The notes beneath the pieces are model-generated. The model was given only the letters and a program-made list of their open reading frames with translations, was not told where the DNA came from and searched no databases. From positions 1-64,000 of the forward strand of contig CAIOLW010000144.1 of NCBI GenBank assembly GCA_903859215.1: a stretch of DNA of 64,000 nucleotides, in the 5' to 3' direction. Positions 53,253-61,444 of this stretch are shown in pieces; the first letter of the stretch is position 1, and every line of letters starts with the position of its first letter. Origin of the DNA: an uncultured bacterium. GTDB taxonomy: Bacteria; Krumholzibacteriota; Krumholzibacteriia; LZORAL124-64-63. The translations under genes were made by a program, and so were the position numbers.

Positions 53253-54217
53253 GACGGGTCACCTCCCACGGCCGGCACCACCGTTTCCAGTCGCCAGCCA
53301 TCATCCTCCAACCGGCCGGCCACCGCCACCAGATCCCCGTCCGGGTCCAGCAGCGCGGCGCAGCGCGCCTCGCCCACGTCGCGCAGCCACGCGGCGCCGG
53401 GCTGCGCGCCCTGGCGCACGGCCGCGGCATCGGCGGCCTCGAGCACCACCTGCGGCAGGTGCGGCAGCGCGCGCCCGAGCGGAATCGCGGCGGCCGCCAT
53501 GTCGGCGCCCCGCGCGTTCATCACGTCCGCGAACGCATCGTCCACGCGGAACGGGCCCACGACGGTGCGGCGCAGCGCCGACAGGTGCCCCAGCGAACCG
53601 GCCGCCAGCGCCAGGTCGCGCGCCAGCGAGCGGATGTAGGTGCCGCTCGAGCAGTCCACCTCGAGGTCGAGTTCGGGCAACGCCTGGTCCCAGCGCGCGG
53701 CCACGATGCGCAGCCCGTGGATGGTGACCGGTCGCGGCTCGGGCTCGGGCACGTCGTGGCCGGCGCGCGCCTCGCGGTGCAGTGTCTTGCCGTCGCGCTT
53801 GAGCGCGCTGTAGATGGGCGGCACCTGCAGGATGGGACCGGTGAAGCGGTCGAGGACGGCGCTCACGTCGTCGCTCGAGGACGGCGGCGGCGCCGTGGCG
53901 GTCACTTCGCCGTCGGCATCGAGCGTGTCGGTGCCGGCGCCGAAGCGAATCGTGGCCAGGTAGGTCTTGTCGAGGCCGACCAGGAACGGCGTCAGGCGGC
54001 AGGCGCGTCCCAGCAGCACCAGCAGTAGGCCCGTGGCCAGCGGGTCGAGCGTGCCGGCGTGGCCCGTGCGGAACCGCATCGTGGCCGGGCCGCCGCCGCG
54101 CTTCTTGCGCGCGCGCAGGTCGGGGAAGTCTTCGGCGATCGCGTGCAGGACGCGCCCGGCGACGGTGTGCGACGTGACGCCCGCCGGCTTGTCGACCAGC
54201 AGCAGCCCGCTGTTCAT
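53243..54217 (-). CDS. truB: tRNA pseudouridine(55) synthase
   Basis: A 324-residue pseudouridine synthase for U55 in the T-loop of tRNAs. It starts MNSGLLLVDKPAGVTSHTVAGRVL, the usual TruB opening. The catalytic Asp lies in GHAGTLDPLATGLLLV; PPIYSALKRDGKTLHREARAG and CSSGTYIRSLARDLA are also family motifs. Length is normal. The ATG at 54217 overlaps the stop of the RbfA-NrnA fusion by 4 bases, and the stop overlaps or adjoins the ribF start. Confidence 0.97.
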   Translation of the reverse strand: MNSGLLLVDKPAGVTSHTVAGRVLHAIAEDFPDLRARKKRGGGPATMRFRTGHAGTLDPLATGLLLVLLGRACRLTPFLVGLDKTYLATIRFGAGTDTLDADGEVTATAPPPSSSDDVSAVLDRFTGPILQVPPIYSALKRDGKTLHREARAGHDVPEPEPRPVTIHGLRIVAARWDQALPELDLEVDCSSGTYIRSLARDLALAAGSLGHLSALRRTVVGPFRVDDAFADVMNARGADMAAAAIPLGRALPHLPQVVLEAADAAAVRQGAQPGAAWLRDVGEARCAALLDPDGDLVAVAGRLEDDGWRLETVVPAVGGDPSCG

Positions 54218-55743
54218 GCGCGCGGCATGGCGGCCAGCTGGGCCACCAGGTCGTCGATGATGTCGGCCAGCGCGCCCTCGATGGTGCAGCCCGCCGCGGC
54301 GCGGTGCCCGCCGCCGCCATACTTGGCCGCCACCTGCTGCACATCGCCCTCGCGGGCGCGCAGCGAGGCGCGCCAGATGTCGTCGCCGTTCTCCTTCAGG
54401 AAGACCACGAAACGCACGCCGTCGACGGCCGTCGCGATGTTCACGAAGCCCTCGGTGTCGGTCATCGAGCCGCCGGTCTCTTCGATCATCGCGCGCGAGG
54501 CGTGCAGCACCAGGATGCGGCCCTGGTCGTACCACTGGAACGTGGCCAGCACGCGCTGCATCAGTTCGATGCCGGTGCGCCGGTACCGGTGCAGCGTCAT
54601 CGAGGCGACCTTCGCCGTGTCGACGCCCATCGCCGACAGGCGGCGCGCCAGCTCGAAGGTGAACGGCACCGTGTTGTCGAAGCGGAAGCCGCCGGTGTCG
54701 TTGACCAGGCCGGCGTAGAGGTTCGTCGCCATGTCGAGCGTCATCTCGAACGGCGCGTCGCCCTCGGGCCCGGCGCCCTCCTCGTCTTCGGTGTCCAGAT
54801 CTTCAGGGACCAGATCTTCAAGGACCTCGTCTTCAAGGGGCAGGTCTTCGGTGTTCAGATATTCACGCGATTCAGACGACAAGTCTTCGGCATCCAGGTC
54901 GCCCTTGGCCAGCTCCGAAATCACCTGGTAAATCAACGTGCACGTCGAACACGCGCGCGCCTCGATCCAGCCGGGCTCGGGCGCGCGGCGCCCGCTGACC
55001 AGGTGGTGGTCGATGGCCAGGCGGGTCTCGCAGCGCGCCAGCGTCTCTTCCAGCGGGCCCGTGCGGTCGATGCGGTGGCAGTCCACCAGCACGATGGTGT
55101 CGGGCTCCTCGGCCGTGAAGGCCGCCGGCGCCTTGTCGCTGTACAGCACCTCGCGGTGGCCCGGCAGGTCGGCCAGGCCGACGGCCGGATCGGGGTACGC
55201 CAGCACGCGCGCCTGCCGGCCCATGGCCGTGAGCGCCTGCCCGAGCGCCAGCGCGGCGCCCATCGCGTCGGGATCGGGATTGTGGTGCGGCACCACCCAG
55301 ACGACGCGCGCCAGGCGCAGCGCCGTCAGCAGGTGCGCGGGCGGCACCAGGTCGTCCAGGCAGAGCTGCCGGCGCTTCTCGGCCTCGGTCAGGAACTCGC
55401 CCTTGCCCTTCAGTTCGTTGAGCAGGCCGTCGAGCACTTCGCCGCGCACCAGCGACTCGTCGTACACGAACCGCAGGTCGGGCGTCGTGCGCATGCCCAG
55501 CGTCTTGCTGAGCCGCGCCTGCAAAAAGCCCCGGGCCTTCTTGAGCCCCTCGAGCGACTGCGCCGGGTCGGCCCCTTCGCCCATCACCGAGAAGTACACC
55601 TCGGCCACCGAGTGGTCCCGGTTGAGCTTGACGCCCCCAAGCGTGACGAACCCCACGCGCGGATCCTTCACATGCGCCTGCAGCAAATTCGAGAGCACCT
55701 CGAGAATCGCGTGCGTCATCTTGTTGGTCCTGTACGGATCCAT
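54214..55743 (-). CDS. In-frame fusion of ribosome-binding factor A and NrnA-type DHH phosphoesterase
   Basis: A 509-residue protein. Residues 1-112 match RbfA, the 30S maturation factor (KDPRVGFVTLGGVKLNRDHSVAEVYFSV, LGMRTTPDLRFVYDESLVRG). Residues 135-509 match NrnA/RecJ-like DHH-DHHA1 nanoRNase/pAp phosphatase: HHNPDPDAMG (153-162), LVDCHRIDRTG, AIDHH (244-248), and YGGGGHRAAAG near the C-terminus. All metal-binding motifs look intact. An acidic insert at about 279-332 (DLDAEDLSSESREYLNTEDL...) interrupts the DHH domain. In many genomes rbfA and nrnA are separate neighbours; here a single uninterrupted frame joins them. It lies between infB and truB in the usual operon order. Confidence 0.92.
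   Translation of the reverse strand: MDPYRTNKMTHAILEVLSNLLQAHVKDPRVGFVTLGGVKLNRDHSVAEVYFSVMGEGADPAQSLEGLKKARGFLQARLSKTLGMRTTPDLRFVYDESLVRGEVLDGLLNELKGKGEFLTEAEKRRQLCLDDLVPPAHLLTALRLARVVWVVPHHNPDPDAMGAALALGQALTAMGRQARVLAYPDPAVGLADLPGHREVLYSDKAPAAFTAEEPDTIVLVDCHRIDRTGPLEETLARCETRLAIDHHLVSGRRAPEPGWIEARACSTCTLIYQVISELAKGDLDAEDLSSESREYLNTEDLPLEDEVLEDLVPEDLDTEDEEGAGPEGDAPFEMTLDMATNLYAGLVNDTGGFRFDNTVPFTFELARRLSAMGVDTAKVASMTLHRYRRTGIELMQRVLATFQWYDQGRILVLHASRAMIEETGGSMTDTEGFVNIATAVDGVRFVVFLKENGDDIWRASLRAREGDVQQVAAKYGGGGHRAAAGCTIEGALADIIDDLVAQLAAMPRA
54748..54909 (-). repeat. Low-complexity acidic insert with imperfect 12-15 bp repeats
   Basis: Within the DHH domain coding region the plus strand shows repeated words such as CCAGATCTTCAGGGA, CCAGATCTTCAAGGA, CAGGTCTTCGGTGTT and AAGTCTTCGGCATCC. 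They encode repeated Glu-Asp-Leu units. This part has lower GC than the rest of the gene. Confidence 0.8.
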
Positions 55744-55803
55744 CTCTTTATCTCCCGCGCTGTTCCTCGAGGCGTACGTGATCGAGCATCAGGTGCCCGT
55801 GCG

Positions 55804-55895
55804 TAGTTTGGTGGTGGATGCGAATTCGGGCAGGCTATCCGCAGGAGCGAAGCTCCGAGGACTGCCTGCCCGAGTTCGCATCCACCATCAAACTA
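55804..55895. repeat. Large inverted repeat, 31-bp arms, at the 3' end of infB
   Basis: Left arm 55804-55834 and right arm 55865-55895 pair over 31 bases with two mismatches, both of which are G-U in plus-strand RNA and A-C in minus-strand RNA. The 30-base loop contains a smaller hairpin (GGAGC-GAA-GCTCC). The right arm ends on the infB stop codon. No T-run follows in the direction of the operon. Confidence 0.9.
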
Positions 55896-58757
55896 CAACT
55901 CGGTGCGCTTGATCTCCTCGATCTCGTAACACTCGAGGACGTCGCCCTCTTCCATGTCGTAGAAGTTCTCCAACCCGATACCGCATTCGTACCCGGTCGC
56001 GACTTCCCTGGCGTCTTCCTTGAAGCGCTTGAGCGAGTTGACCTTGCCCTCGAAGACCACGACCTCGTTGCGCACCAGCCGCGCGCGCGAGTTCCGCTTG
56101 ATGACGCCGTCCAGCACCATCGAGCCGGCCACCGAGCCGACCTTCGGGATCCGGAACACGACGCGCACCTGGGCGCGACCGGTCGAGACCTCGCGCTTGA
56201 TGCTGCCGAGCAGGCCGGCCATCGCCTTCTTGAGCGTGTCGACGACCTCGTAGATGATGTCGAAGACCTCGATGGTCACGTTGTGCCGCTTGGCCATGTC
56301 CTGGATCGCGGCGCCCGGACGCAGGTGGAAGCCGATGATCATGGCGCCCACGTTGGCCGCCAGCAGCACATCGGATTCCGAAACCGCGCCCACGGCCTTG
56401 TGCATGATGCGGACCTGCACCTCGGACGTGTTCAGTTCCATGAGCTGGCCGGCAAGGGCCTCCACGGAACCGGCGACGTCGCCCTTGATGATGATCGGCA
56501 GTTCCTTGAGGTCGCCGGCGCTCATCAGGTTGGCCAGGTTGTCCAGGTCGATGACCTGCTTCGGCCCGACCAGCTTCTGCTGGCGCTGCAGGCTGCGGCG
56601 CTTGGCCGCCAGGTCGCGGGCCTCGCGCTCGGTCTCCAGCCCGTAGAAGCGGTCGCCGGCCTCGGGCACCGCCGAGGCGCCCAGCACCTCGCAGGGCTCG
56701 CCGGGCATCACGATCTTCATCGTCTTGCCGCGCTCGTCCTGCAGGGCGCGCACCTTGCCGTCAACCATGCCGGCCAGGAAGTTGTCGCCCATCTTCAGGG
56801 TGCCCTGCTCCATGAGGACCGTGAACACGACGCCCCGGCCCTGTTCCTTCTTGGCCTCGATCACGATGCCGCGCGCGGGGCCCTTCGGGCTGGCCTTGAG
56901 CTCCAGCACCTCGGCCTGCAGGTGGATCATGTCGAGCAGGTTCTCGATGCCGATGCCCTTCTTGGCCGAGATCTCGGCGATCATCGTCGAGCCGCCGAAC
57001 TCCTCGACCGCGATGCCGTGCTGCAGCAGCTCGTGCTTCACCAGGTCCGGACGCGAGCCCGGCAGGTCGATCTTGTTGATCGCCACGATCATGGGCACGC
57101 CCGCCGCCTTCGCGTGCGAGATGGCCTCGACCGTCTGCGGCATGACGCGATCGTCGGCCGCCACGATCAGGATCACGATGTCCGTCACCTGCGCGCCGCG
57201 GGCGCGCATGGCGGTGAACGCCGCGTGGCCCGGGGTGTCCAGGAACGTGATCGGGCCCTTCGCCGTCGCCACGGTGTAGGCGCCGATGTGCTGCGTGATG
57301 CCGCCGGCCTCGCCCGCGATCACGTTCGTGTTGCGGATACGGTCCAGCAGCGACGTCTTGCCATGGTCGACGTGACCCATGACGGTCACCACCGGCGGGC
57401 GATCCACCAGGTCCTCGTCCTTGGCCGCTTCGGTCTCGAGCACTTCCTCGCCGTACTCGGAGAGGAACTCGACCTCGCGGTCGTAATCGGCCGCCAGCAG
57501 TTCGATGCTGGACTTCTCCAGCCGCTGGTTGATGGTCGCCATGATGCCGACGCTGAACAGCTTGCCGATCAGCTCCTGGGCCTTGACCTGCAGCTTGTCG
57601 GCCAGCTCCTGGACGGTGATGTACTCGGTCAGCTTCAGCAGGGTGGTCTCCACCGTCTCGTCTTCTTCCTGTTCTCCGCCCTTGCGCCGTTTCTTCTTGC
57701 CCGTGGCGCCGCCGAGCTGCGCCATGGTCGCCTTGACCGCGCGCTGCACCTCGACATCATCGACCTTCTTCTTCTTCTTGCGGGCGCGCTTGGCGCGCTG
57801 GTTCGCTTCGCGGGCGTCGGCTTCCTCGCGACGGCGCGCAATGGCCGCCTTGATGGAGTCGCGCACCGAATCGCTGCTGACGGTGCCGGTGCCGGCAGCG
57901 CCGGGCGTGGTGCCGTCGGCCCGCGGCTTCGGCGCCGCGCGGATGATGTCGCCGACCTTGAAGCCGTCGTTCTTCTTCGTGCCCAGGCCGTCCAGCGGAT
58001 CGGCCGGGCTGCCCGGGCCGGCCGGCTTGGCCGGCGTACCGGCGGGAGCCGCGGCTTCCGGCGTCGCGGCCGGCGCCTCGCCCTCGACGTGCGCCGGCGT
58101 CTCGGTCGTGTCGACGACCGGGGCCTCGAACGCGTCGGCCAGCACATCGCCGGCCTCGGCGACGGGCGCCACCTCGACGGGCTCGACGACCACCGGCACC
58201 TCTTCGGGCTTCGGCAGGTCGGCCTTCTTGACCAGGCGCGCCTTCACCTGGCGGGCCTCCGCGTGCTCTTCGCGCTTGGCGGCCAGGTCGGATTCGCGCT
58301 TCTCGTGTTCCTCGCGGCGCCGCGCGGCCTCGGCTTCCCTGGCCTGCTCGACAGCGTCCTTGTCGGCCTGCGCCTTCTTGGACACCGCGGTGGCCTGGCC
58401 GGCCTTCTTGATGACCAGCACCTTGGGCTTGGCGACGACCTTCTTCTTGGTCACCTTCTTCTTCGTGACCTTCAGCTCCGGCTCGGGCTCGTCCGTCGGG
58501 ACGGGCTTCTCGAGCGGCTTGAGCGCCGCCACGTTCTTGAGCTGGTCGGGGTTGAGCCCGTGCGAGCGCGCGTAGTTCTCGCGCGCAAGCTCACGCTTGC
58601 GCTGGAAGATGGCGTGGACCTTGTCCACGTCCTCGTCCTCGAGCACGCTCATGTGGCTCTTGGCCTCGACCTTCATCTTCTGGAGCAGATCCATGATCTG
58701 CTTGCTGTCGACACCGTAGTGCCGACCCAGTTCGTAAACGCGCAGCTTCCTCAGCAA
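55893..58757 (-). CDS. infB: Translation initiation factor IF-2
   Basis: A 954-residue GTPase that places initiator tRNA on the 30S subunit. I start it at TTG 58757, which has GGAGG 9 bases upstream and gives the usual N-terminal LRKLRVYELGRHYGVDSKQIMDLLQKM. A long Lys/Ala/Glu/Pro-rich linker follows (about 90-340). A second IF2 N-domain (ITVQELADKLQVKAQELIGKLF) precedes the G domain, with VTVMGHVDHGKTSLLDRI near residues 455-470, DTPGHAAF and NKIDLP. The C-terminal fMet-tRNA-binding domain ends in VLECYEIEEIKRTEL. The stop codon is the end of a 31-bp inverted repeat arm. Size is normal for long IF-2. Confidence 0.97.
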   Translation of the reverse strand: MLRKLRVYELGRHYGVDSKQIMDLLQKMKVEAKSHMSVLEDEDVDKVHAIFQRKRELARENYARSHGLNPDQLKNVAALKPLEKPVPTDEPEPELKVTKKKVTKKKVVAKPKVLVIKKAGQATAVSKKAQADKDAVEQAREAEAARRREEHEKRESDLAAKREEHAEARQVKARLVKKADLPKPEEVPVVVEPVEVAPVAEAGDVLADAFEAPVVDTTETPAHVEGEAPAATPEAAAPAGTPAKPAGPGSPADPLDGLGTKKNDGFKVGDIIRAAPKPRADGTTPGAAGTGTVSSDSVRDSIKAAIARRREEADAREANQRAKRARKKKKKVDDVEVQRAVKATMAQLGGATGKKKRRKGGEQEEDETVETTLLKLTEYITVQELADKLQVKAQELIGKLFSVGIMATINQRLEKSSIELLAADYDREVEFLSEYGEEVLETEAAKDEDLVDRPPVVTVMGHVDHGKTSLLDRIRNTNVIAGEAGGITQHIGAYTVATAKGPITFLDTPGHAAFTAMRARGAQVTDIVILIVAADDRVMPQTVEAISHAKAAGVPMIVAINKIDLPGSRPDLVKHELLQHGIAVEEFGGSTMIAEISAKKGIGIENLLDMIHLQAEVLELKASPKGPARGIVIEAKKEQGRGVVFTVLMEQGTLKMGDNFLAGMVDGKVRALQDERGKTMKIVMPGEPCEVLGASAVPEAGDRFYGLETEREARDLAAKRRSLQRQQKLVGPKQVIDLDNLANLMSAGDLKELPIIIKGDVAGSVEALAGQLMELNTSEVQVRIMHKAVGAVSESDVLLAANVGAMIIGFHLRPGAAIQDMAKRHNVTIEVFDIIYEVVDTLKKAMAGLLGSIKREVSTGRAQVRVVFRIPKVGSVAGSMVLDGVIKRNSRARLVRNEVVVFEGKVNSLKRFKEDAREVATGYECGIGLENFYDMEEGDVLECYEIEEIKRTEL

Positions 58758-58821
58758 CTCGCACAACCTCCGACAGCGGGATGTCCGCCGCGCCCGGCCC
58801 ATACGGCCCGGCGCCCTGACG

Positions 58822-59190
58822 TCACCCCAGTTTCCGGATCCCGTCGACGAAACCCGGATCACACACACTCACGACCGAGAGCTTGTTTCGTCCCAGGTGC
58901 GTCGCCAGTTCGTCGCACGTGACCTGGTCGGCCACGAAGCCCCGCACCGGCTCCCACCGCAGCGCCCGTGTGCGCTGCCCGGCTCCCATGTCGACCGCCA
59001 GGATCACCAGCGGCCTTTCGTTCCGGTGGACGGCCTGCTCCACCGCGCTCCAACCCACCTGCAGCTTGTTCGCGCGCCGGGCCAGGCCCAGCAGCGCCAG
59101 CAGTCGCGACGGATCGCGCGGGACGGCAGTGGCGTCCTTGTCCAAAGCGTCCTTGTCCACAGCGTCCTGGTCCACAGCGTCCTGGTCCAA
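58822..59190 (-). CDS. L7Ae-like RNA-binding protein of the nusA-infB operon (YlxQ-type)
   Basis: A 122-residue protein. The core begins near residue 25 (PSRLLALLGLARRANKLQVGWSAVEQAVHRNERPLVILAVDMG) and matches the L7Ae/L30e/YlxQ fold. The place between nusA and infB is that of ylxQ; the usual companion ylxR (DUF448) is absent. The first 20 residues are an Asp-rich repeat (MDQDAVDQDAVDKDALDKDA) from four 15-bp tandem units, each with a TTG or GTG codon and a CAGGAC or AAGGAC word, so the true start is uncertain. TTG 59190 follows the nusA stop with no gap. Confidence 0.8.
   Translation of the reverse strand: MDQDAVDQDAVDKDALDKDATAVPRDPSRLLALLGLARRANKLQVGWSAVEQAVHRNERPLVILAVDMGAGQRTRALRWEPVRGFVADQVTCDELATHLGRNKLSVVSVCDPGFVDGIRKLG
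59131..59190 (-). repeat. 15-bp tandem repeat, four units, at the start of the L7Ae-like gene
   Basis: Units at 59176-59190, 59161-59175, 59146-59160 and 59131-59145 have the form KTGGACMAGGACGCY. Each begins with TTG or GTG in the same reading frame. Confidence 0.95.
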
Positions 59191-60681
59191 CTAGTCGTCC
59201 AGTTCGGTGTTGGCGAACGGGTTGACCTTCGGCTCTTCCTCTTCGGCCTCGGTCTTCGGCAAGTCCTTGAACAGCTCGCCCGCCGGCATGGGCACGTCGC
59301 CCTGCTCGAACGCGGCCAGCGTCTCGTCGGACTGCATGCCCTCGTCGGTCAGCGCCGACTCGTCGAACAGCGGCTTCTCGGCCTCGGCTTCCTTGGCCAG
59401 CTCCTCGGCGATCGTCCGGTCGATCAGCACCTTCAGCTGGTCCGAGGTCATCTGGGCCGTGGTCTGCAGCGTCTCGGCCGTCTCCTCGTCCATGCCCGGC
59501 AGCTCGACCAGGGTGGCGTACGGGACGTCGGCCAGGGCGTCGATGGTGTCGATGCCCACGGCCTCGAGCACGACCAGGATCTCCGGCGTGACGCCGTCCA
59601 TCTCGGCCAGCTGCATGGTCATCTCGTCGACGACGCGCTGGCGGATGCCGTACTCGCGCGCCGACACGAGGTCGATCTTCCATTCGGTCAGCTTGGCGGC
59701 CAGGCGGACGTTCTTGCCTTCCTTGCCGATCGCCTTGCTGAGCTGGTCGTCGCCGACGATGACCGTGGCCTCGTTGCGGTCGCGGTGCAGCTCGATGTGG
59801 CTGACGATGGCCGGGCTCAGCGCGCGGGCGATCATCAGGCTGGGCTCGGCGCTCCAGGGCACGATGTCCACGCGCTCGCCCGAGAGCTCGCGCGTCACGG
59901 CCTGCACGCGGCTGCCCTTCATGCCGACGCAGCTGCCCACCGGGTCGACCCGGTCGTCGTTGCTGACCACGGCGATCTTCGAGCGGGTTCCCGGCTCGCG
60001 CGCCACGGCCCGGATCTCGACGATCTTCTCCTGGATCTCGGGCACTTCCTGCTCGAACAGCGCCTTCAGGAAACCGGGATGGCTGCGCGAGAGGATGACC
60101 TGCGGGCCCTTGGCGTTGTCCAGCACCTCGATGATGAAGCAGCGGACCGTCTTGCCCTGGTGCAGCTTCTCGCCGCGGATCTGCTCGCGGAACGGCATCA
60201 TCGCCTCGGTGCGGCCCAGGTTGACCAGCACGTTGCCGCGGTCGACCTGCTGCACGGTGCCCACGATGATCTCGTTGACCCTGTTCTTGTACTCCTCGAA
60301 GATCTGCGCGCGCTCGGCCTCGCGGACCTTCTGCACCAGGATCTGCTTGGCGACCAGGATGGCGTTGCGGCCGAACTCGTCGACCTCCAGCGGCCAGCGG
60401 AGCTCATCGCCCAGTTCGACACCCTCGCCGAACTCGATCTGCGCCTCTTCCAGCGAGATGTCGGTATCCGGGTCGTCGACTTCCTCGACCACCGTCTTGA
60501 CCATCTCGACCGACATCGCCCCGGTCACGGGGTCGACCTTCGCATCGATGTTCGCCTCGGCGCCCAGCTTCTTGCGGGCAGCCGACTGCAGGCCGGCCTC
60601 GAGCGACTCGATGATGATGGCCTTGTCGATGTTCTTTTCCCTGGCGATCTCGTTCAGGGCCTGCAGTACGTTGTGGTCCAT
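59191..60681 (-). CDS. nusA: Transcription termination/antitermination protein NusA
   Basis: A 496-residue RNA polymerase-associated factor. The N-terminal domain starts MDHNVLQALNEIAREKNIDKAIIIESLEAGLQSAARK. The S1 domain lies at about 135-200 (IIVGTVQQVDRGNVLVNLGRTEAMMP). Two KH domains follow (VDPVGSCVGMKGSRVQAVTRELSGERVDIVPW; VIVGDDQLSKAIGKEGKNVRLAAKL). One helix-hairpin-helix/acidic repeat-like part is near 390-430 (LEAVGIDTIDALADVPYATLVELPGM). The acidic tail ends EEEEPKVNPFANTELDD. It starts 3 bases after the rimP stop. NusA acts on hairpin termination, which makes the terminator upstream of this operon notable. Confidence 0.97.
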   Translation of the reverse strand: MDHNVLQALNEIAREKNIDKAIIIESLEAGLQSAARKKLGAEANIDAKVDPVTGAMSVEMVKTVVEEVDDPDTDISLEEAQIEFGEGVELGDELRWPLEVDEFGRNAILVAKQILVQKVREAERAQIFEEYKNRVNEIIVGTVQQVDRGNVLVNLGRTEAMMPFREQIRGEKLHQGKTVRCFIIEVLDNAKGPQVILSRSHPGFLKALFEQEVPEIQEKIVEIRAVAREPGTRSKIAVVSNDDRVDPVGSCVGMKGSRVQAVTRELSGERVDIVPWSAEPSLMIARALSPAIVSHIELHRDRNEATVIVGDDQLSKAIGKEGKNVRLAAKLTEWKIDLVSAREYGIRQRVVDEMTMQLAEMDGVTPEILVVLEAVGIDTIDALADVPYATLVELPGMDEETAETLQTTAQMTSDQLKVLIDRTIAEELAKEAEAEKPLFDESALTDEGMQSDETLAAFEQGDVPMPAGELFKDLPKTEAEEEEPKVNPFANTELDD

Positions 60682-60684
60682 GCG

Positions 60685-61395
60685 CTAACTCTCCTGCTTG
60701 TCCGGGCCGCCGCCGGCCTTGCCGTCTTTGTTCTTCGGGCGGCCCTTGCGCCGCGCCGGGCGTTCCCGGCGCTCCTGCTGTTTCGCGTCCTTCTTCTGCC
60801 GGCGGTCCGCGTGGATGATCGCCTGCACATCGAACTCGGGATCGAGGTTGCCCTCGCGCAGCCGGCTCATCCCCAGGGTGACCGGCTTCGGCAGCGCGGC
60901 GGGCGGCGGCGCGGGCTTGGCCGCCTCGCCCTCCACCGGGCCAGGCGTCGTGTCGGCCCGCGGCACCGGCTGGATGGTCACCGTCGAGGCGCTCACTTCC
61001 AGCAACGTGCCGCGGAGCCGCTTGGCGCCGTCGGGAACGGAGACCTTCACCTCGATGCGCTTGCCGACCGCGGCCAGGTAATGCTCCCGGGTCCGCAACG
61101 GCCGCCGCACACCGGGCGACGAGACTTCGAGCACGTAGGGGTCGGCGATGGAGTCGGCCTCTTCGAGCAGCATGCTGACGGTGCGCGACGCGGTCGCCAC
61201 TTCGTCGAGATTGATGCCGCCCTCGGGCAGGTCGACGAAGATGCGCAGCGTGATGCGACCGCCGCCCCGGAACACGCGGACGTCCAGCAGCTCGAAGCCC
61301 TGGTTCGTCAGCTCGCCCTCCAGCAAGTCGATGACCTCGGCGGCGAGCCGCCTGGGTTCGAATCGCGTGGTTTCGGGCGTTCCGGGTTCGGTCAA
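60685..61395 (-). CDS. rimP: Ribosome maturation factor RimP with basic C-terminal tail
   Basis: A 236-residue 30S assembly factor. The core shows LLEGELTNQGFELLDVRVFRGGGRITLRIFVDLPEGGINLDEVATASR and DPYVLEVSSPGVRRPLRTREHY, the RimP signature. The usual length is about 150; the extra C-terminal part is first Pro/Ala-rich, then strongly basic (KKDAKQQERRERPARRKGRPKNKDGKAGG), maybe for RNA contact. The only in-frame start before the core is TTG 61395, with a weak ribosome site. It opens the rimP-nusA-L7Ae-infB-rbfA::nrnA-truB-ribF operon. Confidence 0.93.
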   Translation of the reverse strand: MTEPGTPETTRFEPRRLAAEVIDLLEGELTNQGFELLDVRVFRGGGRITLRIFVDLPEGGINLDEVATASRTVSMLLEEADSIADPYVLEVSSPGVRRPLRTREHYLAAVGKRIEVKVSVPDGAKRLRGTLLEVSASTVTIQPVPRADTTPGPVEGEAAKPAPPPAALPKPVTLGMSRLREGNLDPEFDVQAIIHADRRQKKDAKQQERRERPARRKGRPKNKDGKAGGGPDKQES

Positions 61396-61418
61396 GTCTC
61401 GGCACCATCCATCGGGCT

Positions 61419-61444
61419 AAAAAAAAAGTGGACGTTAAGCCCAC
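61419..61444 (-). terminator. Intrinsic terminator 24 bases upstream of rimP
   Basis: On the minus strand GTGGGC (61439-61444), loop TTAAC, GTCCAC (61428-61433) with one G-U pair, followed by nine T (61419-61427). A second copy of AGGTGGGCTT (61451-61460) upstream, and an AGCCC directly after the T-run, could form alternative pairings. Confidence 0.65.
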
